Shown: positions 54,801 to 63,582, counted from the stretch's first letter. The stretch: DNA of 64,000 bases from Anaerocolumna aminovalerica (GCF_900115365.1 NZ_FOWD01000010.1:61574-125573); one strand, 5' to 3'. Made by a program: numbers and translations. Notes: generated by a model not told the origin, from the letters alone.

Positions 54801-55322
54801 ATGATATATCTTGTTCGTCATGGACAAACTGATTGGAATTTATTCAGAAAGTTCAACGGTTGTACAGATACTGAGTTAAATAATACAGGAGTAGAGCAGG
54901 CAAAACTGCAAGCCGAAAACATGAGCAGTGTAAGTTTTGATGCTTGTTTTTGCAGTCCTCAAAAAAGAGCACGACAAACTTGTGAAATAATCTTCAAAGG
55001 CGCAATTGTATTTGATGAAAGGCTTTCCGAAATAAACTGTGGAGAATTCGAAGGAACAGAAGAAACTGCGGAATCGATGAAATTGTTTTGGCAAGCAGTT
55101 ATGAACGGTGATAAGGGAACGGAAAACTTTAAAGACTTTATAAAAAGAAATAGTAATTTTTGTAATATGATTGCGAAAGAATATAAAAGTAAAAACATAT
55201 TAATCGTAACTCACGCTGCAAATGCACGAGTTATAAACTATTATTTCACTGGAAAGCCCAAGGAATATGATTTCAGTAAAGCAGTTGCCCAAAATGGTGA
55301 AATAATTAAATTTAAAGATTAA
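54801..55322 (+). CDS. histidine phosphatase family protein
   Basis: 173 residues of the phosphoglycerate-mutase-like fold. The phospho-acceptor RHG is in IYLVRHGQTDWN (His7), second Arg in SPQKRARQT (about 55), acid Glu in LSEINCGEFEG, and second His in LIVTHAANARV (about 138). A cytoplasmic phosphatase for small molecules. No partner gene. GGGAGG precedes the ATG. It lies in the island. Confidence 0.9.
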   Translation: MIYLVRHGQTDWNLFRKFNGCTDTELNNTGVEQAKLQAENMSSVSFDACFCSPQKRARQTCEIIFKGAIVFDERLSEINCGEFEGTEETAESMKLFWQAVMNGDKGTENFKDFIKRNSNFCNMIAKEYKSKNILIVTHAANARVINYYFTGKPKEYDFSKAVAQNGEIIKFKD

Positions 55323-55337
55323 AAAGTCAAAATATAA

Positions 55338-55360
55338 ATGTGCACATTATGTGTGCACAT
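55338..55360 (+). terminator. hairpin after the phosphatase gene
   Basis: ATGTGCAC (55338-55345) and GTGCACAT (55353-55360), perfect 8 bp with a 7-base loop; no strong T-run. Confidence 0.45.
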
Positions 55361-55380
55361 AAATCAGAAGTGGATGGAAC

Positions 55381-55434
55381 CCCTTTCTTTTCAGTATTTT
55401 CAGGATAGGATTATGGTTCGAATCCCATATCATG
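55381..55434 (+). pseudogene. degenerate tRNA 3'-end fragment (A)
   Basis: TATGGTTCGAATCCCATA can form a T arm with the invariant TTCGAAT loop. The whole 54 bases align by eye with fragment C at 62426-62479 (both begin CCTTTCTTT and share GATAG then GAxTCCCAT). No full cloverleaf can be drawn. Confidence 0.5.
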
Positions 55435-55512
55435 TTTTTATTTTCTGCACTCTCTTACTTTTAAGTAAGTGTACGGCAGTATTTATATAATGTATAGGAG
55501 AAGACTTGCCTT

Positions 55513-56064
55513 ATGCAAAGAGGAAAAATTATATTTTTAAATGGAGTGTCAAGTTCTGGAAAGACAACGCTTGCAAAAACATTGCAAGCACGACTGCCAG
55601 AGCCTTATTATTGGCTCTCTGTAGATACATTCATGGATATGACACCTGAAAAACACATGAGTAACGATGATGACGAAGTAATTAAAACAATATCAGCGAT
55701 GTACCGAACGATAAAAGTTTTTTCAGACATGGGACTTAATACCGTAGTTGACGATGTATTTAGTGTTTCTCAAGAACTTTTAGATGAATGCGTTGAAATA
55801 CTCCATGAATATCCTGTGTTGTTTGTCCATGTTACATGCCCATTGGAAGAACTGCAAAGGAGAGAAAAGGAACGTGGCGACCGCACAATAGGGCAAGCAG
55901 AAGAACAACTATCCATTTTATTACCTTTAGACAACACATACGATGTAACTGTAGATACGCATAACGATACAATAGAAAAATGTGCTGATAAAATTATAGA
56001 GCTATTAGATTGTCATAATAATTATACGGCATTCAAAATCCTTTGGAAGCAACGTAACAAATAA
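55513..56064 (+). CDS. chloramphenicol phosphotransferase-like kinase (CPT family)
   Basis: 183 residues. P-loop IIFLNGVSSSGKTTLAK (GVSSSGKT at about 11-18) and WLSVDTFMDMTPEK (catalytic-base Asp region) match the CPT family, whose name-giving member phosphorylates chloramphenicol. LEELQRREKERGDRTIGQA is the lid. Whether this protein acts on chloramphenicol or another alcohol cannot be told. It lies in the island between small, unrelated genes, which suggests acquisition. Confidence 0.85.
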   Translation: MQRGKIIFLNGVSSSGKTTLAKTLQARLPEPYYWLSVDTFMDMTPEKHMSNDDDEVIKTISAMYRTIKVFSDMGLNTVVDDVFSVSQELLDECVEILHEYPVLFVHVTCPLEELQRREKERGDRTIGQAEEQLSILLPLDNTYDVTVDTHNDTIEKCADKIIELLDCHNNYTAFKILWKQRNK

Positions 56065-56459
56065 GCATTTCTGGAGAAAGTACTGAAAATACGTTTACGC
56101 CTTGATAATCAGATTTAAGGACAGTCAAATTTAAGTAAAATTAAGCTATTATAATTTTGGGTATAATGGCTTTTTGTATTTGACCATTGGTTTTTTGACT
56201 AGCTTTGTTCATGACTTCCAGGTTCTACTGTTCCGTGTTTGGGTTATAAATATATCTAAGTGTAGTCTTTTTATCCACTTGTTCTTCCGGTTCCAAATCT
56301 TTTGCTCTTTCTGCAAGACTCTGTTCTTTCTCTTTTGGGTGTACTCTGATTGCTGATATATTATATTTATTTATTTTACTTGATGTGATAGTATAGTATT
56401 TGAAATCGACAAACAGAAATTTGTAGTGTAGTTTATTTATATTAGGAGGTATTAGCGTT
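56065..56459. other. intergenic stretch with possible gene relic on minus strand
   Basis: Read from about 56355 to 56140 on the minus strand, one frame gives RVHPKEKEQSLAERAKDLEP, ending YNPNTEQ, stop, then NLEVMNKASQKTNGQIQKAI in the same frame. The composition looks like a real protein broken by a stop, perhaps from a conjugative element. I cannot name it. Confidence 0.3.
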
Positions 56460-56885
56460 ATGGATGATGAATTAAAAATCAAAATGTACTCATTTACTGT
56501 GGACTGCAAAGAACCGCATGAATTAGCAAAATTTTATGGGGCGTTGCTCAAGTGGGAAATAATGATTATCGATGAAGATTACGTATGTGTATACGCTCCA
56601 GGAACCAATCAGGGAACATATCCTTGTATATTGTTTCAACGGAATCCGGAGTACAAACCGCCTGTGTGGCCGGAAAAGCCTGAAGCTCAACAGCAAATGG
56701 CACATATGGACTTCGCCGTTAATGATTTAGAAAAAGCAGTTCAATATGCAATCCATTGTGGAGCCACAATCGCAGATGATCAATTTTCAGATAATTGGAG
56801 AGTTATGCTTGATCCCGCCGGACATCCTTTTTGCTTATGTAAAATGAAATCAATTATCGAGAGTGCTCATTTTGCGTTGTTATAG
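56460..56885 (+). CDS. VOC family protein (glyoxalase-like)
   Basis: 141 residues, two VOC modules: YSFTVDCKEPHELAKFYGALLKWEI and QQMAHMDFAVNDLEKAVQYAIHCGA, ending VMLDPAGHPFCLCK. This pattern (LDPAGHPFCLC) matches the glyoxalase-6 type of VOC protein. Metal-binding and substrate are not assignable. AGGAGG precedes the ATG at 56460. It is located in the island. Confidence 0.85.
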   Translation: MDDELKIKMYSFTVDCKEPHELAKFYGALLKWEIMIIDEDYVCVYAPGTNQGTYPCILFQRNPEYKPPVWPEKPEAQQQMAHMDFAVNDLEKAVQYAIHCGATIADDQFSDNWRVMLDPAGHPFCLCKMKSIIESAHFALL

Positions 56886-57587
56886 AAACTCACGAAATTG
56901 AGTAATTATGCTCCTAATCAATTTTGGCAGATGCCTCTTTTTTTAGGTAAGAACGATTCCTCTCATTGTGGTAGCCCTCTTAAATTTAATACAAATAATA
57001 TGATCGATAGCTGTGCCTCATATCTTTTACTTAGGGTGATTCTCACCCTAATTTAGTTCTCAGTAAGTTATGTGTATAGATAAATAACATGAGAATTGTA
57101 TATGACTAAAATATAAATATGCAGAATTATGTTAATAACATCCTTAATCAGTTTTGTTTTTGGGAAAAGGACGGATTTGCACCATCTCGAGGTGATATCG
57201 TCATTTACAACAGCATAATTTCATGGGATGAACAAACCTGCTAACACTCCTTGTCATGATTATAATTGGTATTACTGGAAAATGATAATGAAAAACTAAT
57301 AGTTGCAGAAAGGTATCAACAAATTTCATACGCTTCGTGAAGTACAAAGAATTTTGAAGATATAAATATAATTGATAAATAATGTTGTGTAATCTGGTAA
57401 AACTATACATCTGGAAAAATTAATATTTTTTTAAGATTATACCAGTCGAAAACGTGTTAGTATATTCTTAGATTGTAATACAGAAGGTGAAACTTACCAT
57501 TATATGGACTTGCGATCGATAGTAGAATCCCAAAATACACCTATTTAGACAGAAAAGCAATAAGGGATAAGTTTTAAGGAGATAAGG
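56886..57587. other. 700-base gap with hairpin and CHAP-like relic
   Basis: TTAGGGTGA/TCACCCTAA (57031-57051) is a hairpin. The stretch CATTGTGGTAGCCCTCTTAAATTTA (56964-56988) recurs at 60112-60133. A short relic follows at 57119. The last 107 bases belong to the 291-bp direct repeat before the ATPase. Confidence 0.45.
57119..57345 (+). pseudogene. degenerate relic of a CHAP-like protein
   Basis: MQNYVNNILNQFCFWEKDGF, then APSRGDIVIYNSIISWDEQ, stop at 57242-57244. Reading on with frameshifts gives HDYNWYY and then ENDNEKLIVAERYQQ. In order these recall the P-x-x-GDIVIY … HDHIGIV … LIVAEGN sequence of CHAP-domain (cysteine peptidase-like) proteins. Several stops and frame changes show it is broken. 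Assignment by eye only. Confidence 0.35.
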
Positions 57588-57771
57588 ATGGATAAGGAAG
57601 CAAATAACATAAGCTATGAGGAAGGGACGATTTATCGTTATGATCCGAGTTTTGATATAGGATTGAGTTCGGATCAGGTGAAGATACGAACGGAACAAGG
57701 GTGTACAAACGCCCCGGTTGAATCACCTTCAAAATCAGTCAAGGAAATTATACTTGGCAATGTATGTACGT
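57481..57771 (+). repeat. direct repeat, copy 1 (291 bp)
   Basis: It covers the upstream region and first about 61 codons of the P-type ATPase. The copy at 62577-62861 is identical except for a 6-base deletion near its start and one A-to-T change. Separation is about 5.1 kb. Confidence 0.95.
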
Positions 57772-60020
57772 ATTTTAATCTTATATTTTTAGTAATTGCG
57801 ATTTTACTAATGATTGTTGGATCGTTTCGAGATTTGACATTTTTACCAATCATCATTGCAAATACTTTAATCGGTATAGTTCAGGAAATACGTTCAAAGA
57901 ATATATTAGATAAATTGTCTGTATTAAATGCTCCCAAAACGACGGTAGTTCGCGATGGAAAAGAACAAGTGATTCCAGTTGAAGAACTGGTACTAGATGA
58001 TATTGTGGTATTTGCAGCAGGGAACCAAATCAGTGCAGATGCATATGTATTGAAAGGAGAAGTTCATGTCAATGAATCTCTGATTACAGGAGAAGCAGAT
58101 GAGATTACAAAGCATCCTGGAGATAATCTATTATCTGGGAGTTTTATTGTGTCTGGAAACTGTTATGCAAAATTAGAAAAGGTTGGAAAAGATTCCTATG
58201 CTTCAAAGCTCACATTGGAAGCAAAGGCCGTAAATCAAAAAGAACAATCGGAAATGATTCGTTCGTTGAATGTTATTGTAAAGTCTGTTGGTGTCATGAT
58301 TTTACCAATCAGTATCATACTGTTCCTGCAGCAACATTATTTTTTAGGTGCATCCTTAAGACATAGTGTTACCTCAACGGTTGCGGCAATCATTGGTATG
58401 ATACCGGAAGGACTTTATTTGTTAACAAGTGCAGCATTGGTAGTTAGTGTACAACGCTTGGCAAAGAAAAAAGTTTTGGTACATGACATGAAATGTATAG
58501 AAACATTAGCGAGAGTAAATGTGTTATGTGTAGATAAGACCGGTACAATTACTGAAAATAAAATGACAGTTAATGATGTAGTTTCCCTTGATGGATTTGA
58601 TGCATCAACAATGCCTGAATTGGAGAAGTTAATCGGAGATTTTGCAAAAGCAATGGAAAAAGACAATGAGACGATGATTGCATTAGAGGAGCATTTCAAG
58701 GAAGGAACCGGAAAGCAACCAATCAGTATTACGTCATTCTCATCGGCAACCAAATACAGTAGTGCTACTTTTCAGGATGCAGTGTATGTTCTGGGGGCTC
58801 CCGAATTTGTGCTACGGGAACAATTTACTTCATATGAGTCTAAAATTAATGCCTATGGCAGAGAAGGATATCGAGTATTGGTGTTTGGAATTTATCATGG
58901 GAAGGTGACAGGAAAGGCACTGACAGAATCAGTGACTCCGTTGGGATTGATTCTGTTATCAAATCCGATTCGAAAAGAAGCAAAAGATACGTTTCAATAT
59001 TTTGCGAAACAAAATGTTGAAGTAAAAGTAATTTCTGGTGATAATCCGGTTACTGTTTCACAAGTAGCAAAACAAGCAGGGATTGAGAATGCCCATAGTT
59101 ATGTGGATGCTTCCACGCTAGAAACGAAAGAACAGATGGAGGAAGCAGTAAGAACCTATACGGTATTCGGAAGAGTTACGCCAAATCAAAAACGACAATT
59201 GGTACAGGCTTTGAAGAAGGCTGGAAATACGGTTGCAATGACTGGCGATGGCGTAAATGATGTATTGGCACTTAAAGATGCGGATTGCAGCATTGCAATG
59301 GCTTCTGGCAGTGATGTTGCGGCACAAGCGGCACAATTGGTATTACTTGAATCAAATTTTTCATGTATGCCGTCGGTTGTGTTGGAAGGGCGAAGAGTAA
59401 TCAATAACATTGAGCGTAGTGCAAGTTTATTCTTAGTAAAAAATATATTTTCATTTTTAATGGCTGTGTTCTCGATCCTTTTTATGGTAAATTATCCATT
59501 GCAGCCGTCTCAGATATCGTTAATCAGTATGTTTACGATTGGAATTCCTGCATTTTGCCTGGCACTTGAAAATAATACAAAACCAATCCAAGGAAGGTTT
59601 ATGTCAAATGTCTTATATAAAGCATTACCGGCAGGATTAACCGATTTCCTAATTGTAAGTGCGATTGTAATGTTTAGTGTGGAATTTGAAATGAGTGCAA
59701 CGGATGTTTCGACAGCAAGTACGTTATTGATGTCCATTGTAGGATTTATGATACTGTATCGAATCAGTAAACCGATGAATCATTGGAGAAGGACAATTTT
59801 GATTTCCATGATGGTAGGATTGTTATTCTGTAGCTTGTTTATGAGGGATTTATTTAATATCAATCAGATATCAACAAAATGTGCAATGTTATTAGTTGTA
59901 TTTGCAATTGCATCGGAATCTTTGTTCCGCTACATTACATTGCTGATTAACCAAATACGGATTTTTGGATTATTCCTAAATAAAAAAATATATGGTTTAT
60001 ATCGGAAAGTGACCGAGTAA
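57588..60020 (+). CDS. Exp7-like P-type cation ATPase
   Basis: 810 residues, shorter N-terminal region than Ca2+ pumps. Actuator ITGEADEI, M4 IIGMIPEGLYLL, phosphorylation motif CVDKTGTITENKM, hinge MTGDGVNDVLALKDADCSIAM. The VLALKDADC-type hinge and IPEGLYLLTS place it with the Exp7-like subgroup (cd02609), for which cation export roles (Ca2+ and others) are proposed. It shows many helices at the C terminus. AAGGAG lies before the ATG. Its 5' end is repeated in truncated form at 62678. It lies in the island; the ion is not certain. Confidence 0.85.
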   Translation: MDKEANNISYEEGTIYRYDPSFDIGLSSDQVKIRTEQGCTNAPVESPSKSVKEIILGNVCTYFNLIFLVIAILLMIVGSFRDLTFLPIIIANTLIGIVQEIRSKNILDKLSVLNAPKTTVVRDGKEQVIPVEELVLDDIVVFAAGNQISADAYVLKGEVHVNESLITGEADEITKHPGDNLLSGSFIVSGNCYAKLEKVGKDSYASKLTLEAKAVNQKEQSEMIRSLNVIVKSVGVMILPISIILFLQQHYFLGASLRHSVTSTVAAIIGMIPEGLYLLTSAALVVSVQRLAKKKVLVHDMKCIETLARVNVLCVDKTGTITENKMTVNDVVSLDGFDASTMPELEKLIGDFAKAMEKDNETMIALEEHFKEGTGKQPISITSFSSATKYSSATFQDAVYVLGAPEFVLREQFTSYESKINAYGREGYRVLVFGIYHGKVTGKALTESVTPLGLILLSNPIRKEAKDTFQYFAKQNVEVKVISGDNPVTVSQVAKQAGIENAHSYVDASTLETKEQMEEAVRTYTVFGRVTPNQKRQLVQALKKAGNTVAMTGDGVNDVLALKDADCSIAMASGSDVAAQAAQLVLLESNFSCMPSVVLEGRRVINNIERSASLFLVKNIFSFLMAVFSILFMVNYPLQPSQISLISMFTIGIPAFCLALENNTKPIQGRFMSNVLYKALPAGLTDFLIVSAIVMFSVEFEMSATDVSTASTLLMSIVGFMILYRISKPMNHWRRTILISMMVGLLFCSLFMRDLFNINQISTKCAMLLVVFAIASESLFRYITLLINQIRIFGLFLNKKIYGLYRKVTE

Positions 60021-60326
60021 TGACCTCCAAGGTTGAAGTAGAAACTTGAACCTTGGTTCTTCCCTCTTCATCCAAGAAAATAAAATCCCGTATGAATAGC
60101 TTGCTTTTTCACATTGTGGTAGCCCTTAAATTTATAAAATTAATAATAGATTGGAGGGAAGCAGTATTTGAAAATAGCTAATAATAATTGCTCATGCCAT
60201 TTTAATTCTAAATATAATGCGTGTCATTGGAATATGTTGGCATCACCTACAATAGGTGATATAATAGATATGTTAGTGTTTTACAGTTTTACAAACACAA
60301 AATAAAAAATTTTGGGGAGGTGTTTT
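60021..60326. other. gap with terminator and short direct repeat
   Basis: Contains the terminator at 60027-60056, the second copy of the CATTGTGGTAGCCCT..TAAATTTA repeat (60112-60133), and a small hairpin ATCACCTA/TAGGTGAT (60242-60260). No gene seen. Confidence 0.5.
60027..60056 (+). terminator. terminator after the Exp7-like ATPase
   Basis: CCAAGGTTGAAGT (60027-60039) and ACTTGAACCTTGG (60044-60056) pair with one mismatch; TTCTTCCC follows. Confidence 0.65.
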
Positions 60327-61073
60327 ATGAAAAATGATAGTTCAACCGAATGCTGGAATAAGGTTGGTATAGAATGGTACTTGTATGCACAGACAAATGA
60401 TTTCAGAATGGACTTTATTATGCCGTTTACATTAAAGCAACTTGGAGATGTTTCGGGTAAGATGATATTGGATATAGGTTGTGGTGAAGGCGGGTATTCA
60501 AGGGAGTTAGCGAAAAAAGGAGCTATAGTTACAGCTGTTGATTGCACTGAAGTTGCGATTAATTATTCTAAGTTAAAAGCAGAAGAAGAGCAATTAAACA
60601 TATCTCATTATGTGCGAAATAGCAATGATTTACAAGGTATCCCTGATAATACTTTTGATATTGTACTATCTTCAATGATGTTAATGGATTGCGAGGATTT
60701 AAATGGGACAGTGAAAGAAATCTCAAGAGTGCTTAAATTAGGTGGAAAGCTGCTTGTTAGCATTTTGCATCCCTGTTTTAATGGAAAAGATATTCATTGG
60801 TCAGGGGGAAACATTGTACCTCAAGTTGTTATTAATAATTATTTTTCGCCGACAGAATGGGAAGCGCCAATAGCAAAAAGTATTAATTCAATAGTTATTT
60901 GGAGACATCGAACACTTCAGGAATACATAAAAACCTTTGTTAAAAATCATCTAAATATAATTGACTTAAATGAACCTATTCCTGATGACCAGCAGATTTC
61001 AGAATCACCAAGATTGGGTTTTTTGTCAAAGATTCCTATGTTTTTGTTTTTCGAACTAGAAAAAATAGTATAG
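60327..61073 (+). CDS. class I SAM-dependent methyltransferase
   Basis: 248 residues. Motif I ILDIGCGEGGYSRELAKKG (about 48-66) is a clear SAM-binding glycine-rich loop, motif post-I VDCTEVAI, and DIVLSSMMLMD / VLKLGGKLLVSILHPC follow. It resembles small-molecule/ubiquinone-type (Methyltransf_11) enzymes. The ATG at 60327 is preceded by GGGGAGG 6 bases upstream; an in-frame start five codons earlier overlaps the ribosome site. Substrate unknown. Island gene. Confidence 0.88.
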   Translation: MKNDSSTECWNKVGIEWYLYAQTNDFRMDFIMPFTLKQLGDVSGKMILDIGCGEGGYSRELAKKGAIVTAVDCTEVAINYSKLKAEEEQLNISHYVRNSNDLQGIPDNTFDIVLSSMMLMDCEDLNGTVKEISRVLKLGGKLLVSILHPCFNGKDIHWSGGNIVPQVVINNYFSPTEWEAPIAKSINSIVIWRHRTLQEYIKTFVKNHLNIIDLNEPIPDDQQISESPRLGFLSKIPMFLFFELEKIV

Positions 61074-61181
61074 AATATAATCTGTAATAGAGTAATTTAT
61101 CATTCTGTATAAAATACGACCCGACTATTTAGAAAAATATTTTGAGTATACAATTGAGTTAAAAATTTGATTTGCCGGATA

Positions 61182-61273
61182 TCCCTTTTCTATAAGTTTT
61201 TTTGAGTAATAAAATCGGAATCCCGTGTTCATTTAAATAAAATGGACTCTTCATTAGAAGGGTTCATTTTTTT
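61182..61273 (+). pseudogene. degenerate tRNA-Gly 3' end and terminator copy (B)
   Basis: CGGAATCCCGTG (61216-61227) followed at 61237-61273 by AAATGGACTCTTCATTAGAA…TTCATTTTTTT, a near copy of the terminator of tRNA-Gly (54051-54090). Bases beyond it (TTCAAGAAAAAATACGA) also resemble those behind the tRNA. This supports a duplicated attachment region. Confidence 0.6.
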
Positions 61274-61375
61274 GGTTCAAGAAAAAATACGACTGACAAA
61301 GTTAAAATTTTAAGGACAGGAATACCAAACCTATTATAGTTATAATGATAGTATCAATTTGGGAGGGAATAGAAT

Positions 61376-62397
61376 ATGTCAAAGAAAGCAAATAAGGATA
61401 TAAATACAAATTCAATTGATATGGTACAGAAAATTATCGACTATATTGAAGACAACATTCTTGAAATGGTAACACCAAATAAGATCGCAGAACAATTTTT
61501 TCTGAACGTTTCTACACTTAATAACTTATTTAAGATTGTTTGCAGCATGACCATAATGGAATATGTACGAAGCAGACGGCTTTCACTTGCTGGAAAAGAA
61601 CTAATGACTTCTAATATACATGTAATAGACCTTGCATTTAAATATGGATATGAGACACCAGAGGCATTTACCAAAGCGTTTACACGATTTCATGGATTTC
61701 CACCAAGTTTTGTTAGAAGGACTTATCCGGAAATTAAAGTGTTCAACCCATTACAGATAAAACTTGAAATACATGGTGGGTGGGAAGAAACATCAAATAA
61801 CAAGATTTTGCTATTACAGACAAAACAAAATTCTTTTGAACAAGAAAATAACCTCATTTATAGTTATGATGAAACTACCAAATATAAAGGAGGAACATCT
61901 ATGGAGAATTTTAGATATGAATATCACATCAATTTAAAAGACATGAAACAGAAAGAGGACTGGGAAACTCTATTATCAATAGCAAGGAAACTTGACCATG
62001 AAAAAATTAAGTTTAAGGTAGACGGTAAAACTATGATATTTGCACATGGCTGGAATTTAAACTTGAAAAAATCTGCTTAACTTTTAAATGGAATGAAGAG
62101 CAGATAGTAAAAAAATTCTTTCATTATGATGGGAACGCAAAAAACTGTTTTAATGGATTCAAATATTTTGATGTAATATTTGAAGGAATGAAAGTTCGAT
62201 GCATGTTTTATGGTGACTGCCCCGGTGATGATACTGATGAAACTCTTTTCAGAAATGCGGAGCCAGTTGATGTAGATGGGCAAATCATTTATGTGCAGAC
62301 TTTAGAATTTTATTATGAAAATACAGAACCTAATAATGAATACTACAAAATGGTAGAACAATGGCTTAAAAACAAACAAGTTTCATTACCCAATTGA
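61376..62397 (+). pseudogene. AraC-family regulator with C-terminal domain, frameshifted
   Basis: Frame 1 (61376-62080) gives an AraC HTH pair at about 15-118 (IAEQFFLNVSTLNNLFK; VIDLAFKYGYETPEAFTKAFTRFHGFPPSFVRR) and the first part of a C-terminal domain, then stops after NLNLKKSA. Another frame continues immediately: LEKICLTFKWNEEQIVKKFF to GDCPGDDTDETLF, ending at 62397. Adding one base near 62058-62062 would make one 340-residue protein. Whether this is a true mutation, a sequencing error or programmed cannot be told from the sequence. The total of 1022 bases is exactly one short of a codon multiple. The N-terminal DNA-binding part is intact. Confidence 0.75.
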
Positions 62398-62425
62398 GTA
62401 TGTAAAAATAGATGGGTTGGAAAAT

Positions 62426-62479
62426 CCTTTCTTTCGGTGTTTTTACAAGATAGAATTTGAGTCCCATTTCGCGCTTATG
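62426..62479 (+). pseudogene. degenerate tRNA-Gly 3'-end fragment (C)
   Basis: GAGTCCCATTTCGCGCTTAT: the final CGCGCTTAT is identical to the last bases and first flanking bases of tRNA-Gly (54043 on). It is followed by its own terminator, AAATCCCTT/AAGGGATTT (62480-62504) and T-run. Like A and B it could be a remnant attachment site of an element integrated at the tRNA. Confidence 0.55.
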
Positions 62480-62510
62480 AAATCCCTTGATTTTCAAGGG
62501 ATTTTTTATT
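62480..62510 (+). terminator. hairpin with T-run
   Basis: AAATCCCTT (62480-62488) and AAGGGATTT (62496-62504), 9 bp, followed by TTTATT. Lies directly behind fragment C. Confidence 0.65.
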
Positions 62511-62576
62511 ACCTGGATATGTGCATTGTATTTTTTCTTTCACTTGAGCCCATTTCAATTTCTGCACTTGTGCACT

Positions 62577-62861
62577 CAGAAGGTGAAACTTATATGGACT
62601 TGCGATCGATAGTAGAATCCCAAAATACACCTATTTAGACAGAAAAGCAATAAGGGATAAGTTTTAAGGAGATAAGGATGGATAAGGAAGCATATAACAT
62701 AAGCTATGAGGAAGGGACGATTTATCGTTATGATCCGAGTTTTGATATAGGATTGAGTTCGGATCAGGTGAAGATACGAACGGAACAAGGGTGTACAAAC
62801 GCCCCGGTTGAATCACCTTCAAAATCAGTCAAGGAAATTATACTTGGCAATGTATGTACGT
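62577..62861 (+). repeat. direct repeat, copy 2 (285 bp)
   Basis: Near identical to 57481-57771 (6-base deletion GAAACTTA-TATGG and one substitution). It ends at the shared GGCAATGTATGTACG, after which the sequences part. Confidence 0.95.
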
Positions 62862-62896
62862 TTATTTATTTTTTTATATCAAGAATTTGGAAATAA
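62678..62896 (+). pseudogene. truncated copy of the Exp7-like ATPase
   Basis: The first 61 codons repeat the ATPase at 57588 (one change, Asn6 to Tyr). A short unrelated tail (FIYFFISRIWK) and a stop at 62894-62896 follow. No membrane helices or catalytic motifs remain. The ribosome site and upstream DNA are copied too, so it may be translated, but not as a pump. Confidence 0.9.
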
Positions 62897-62959
62897 TGCA
62901 TTGACAGAATATAACATAAATGGTAATATTGACAATATATAGAAAAGGAGGGTGTTTCC

Positions 62960-63226
62960 ATGAAGATAAAATTTGTTTCTCTTCTTGTAATGTTATTTGT
63001 TTTTACTTTATCTACAACAGATTTAAAAGCCAATACAGAAGAAAATATACAGCCAAGTAAATTTATTTCGATTGAAAAGAGCTATGATAATTGGGATGAA
63101 GCAAAGAAAGCTGGAGAGTACATCCATAATGAGCAAGTGGGTTTATTAAAATTTAAATGTGCTTATAGGATTGGAAATACTGACAAATTTAAAGTAACAT
63201 ATGTTAGTTTTAACGGGATGCAATAA
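62960..63226 (+). CDS. small secreted protein (88 aa)
   Basis: A signal peptide (MKIKFVSLLVMLFVFTLSTT, cleavage near 24, LKA-N) precedes a mature part of about 64 residues, ending FNGMQ. There is an aligned YDNWDEAKKAGEYIHNEQVG segment suggestive of a helix followed by strands KFKCAYRIG and KFKVTYVSF. No homolog recalled. AGGAGGG site. A second secreted small protein follows 35 bases later, so they are probably co-expressed. Confidence 0.7.
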   Translation: MKIKFVSLLVMLFVFTLSTTDLKANTEENIQPSKFISIEKSYDNWDEAKKAGEYIHNEQVGLLKFKCAYRIGNTDKFKVTYVSFNGMQ

Positions 63227-63261
63227 AAAATTAAAATAATTAAAAAAGGAGTGCATTTTTC

Positions 63262-63582
63262 ATGAAAAAAAAGATTTTAGTATTATGTTTAATTTGCACT
63301 ATATTACTTATTCCTTCAACTGCTTACGCAGCAACTAGACAACCAACTGCAACATCTGAATCGGATAGTATAATAACGCCACAATCCTATACTATTACAT
63401 ATCAGAAATCAATATCACGTTTTTACACGGATTTTTCTAGTATTCCAGAAACATATTTTTATACTGAATACTATAAAGACTTTGGATGGGCATCTGGAAA
63501 TTTACTTCTGGAAAGTGTAAAGGCTGTGCCTGGTGGTTATTCAGTAATATATTCAGGAACTATGTACTGCATTACTAATTAA
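63262..63582 (+). CDS. small secreted protein (106 aa)
   Basis: Signal peptide MKKKILVLCLICTILLIPST with AYA-A at about 23. The mature part of about 83 residues is rich in Tyr, Ser and Thr with beta propensity (YTITYQKSISRFYTDFSS; YSVIYSGTMYCITN). One Cys remains in it. Not recognised. AAAGGAG precedes the ATG. It may act with the preceding protein (toxin, adhesin or antimicrobial), but nothing in the sequence decides. Confidence 0.7.
   Translation: MKKKILVLCLICTILLIPSTAYAATRQPTATSESDSIITPQSYTITYQKSISRFYTDFSSIPETYFYTEYYKDFGWASGNLLLESVKAVPGGYSVIYSGTMYCITN

Noticed and set aside
55381..55434. functional second tRNA
   Set aside because: Only a T-arm-like hairpin is present; no acceptor, D or anticodon stem can be formed.
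62417..62638. 73-codon plus-strand ORF
   Set aside because: It spans the tRNA fragment, its terminator and the start of the direct repeat, so it is a chance frame.
62576..62788. minus-strand ORF duplicated at 57468-57698
   Set aside because: Both are antisense shadows of the ATPase 5' end; duplication of the DNA explains their similarity.
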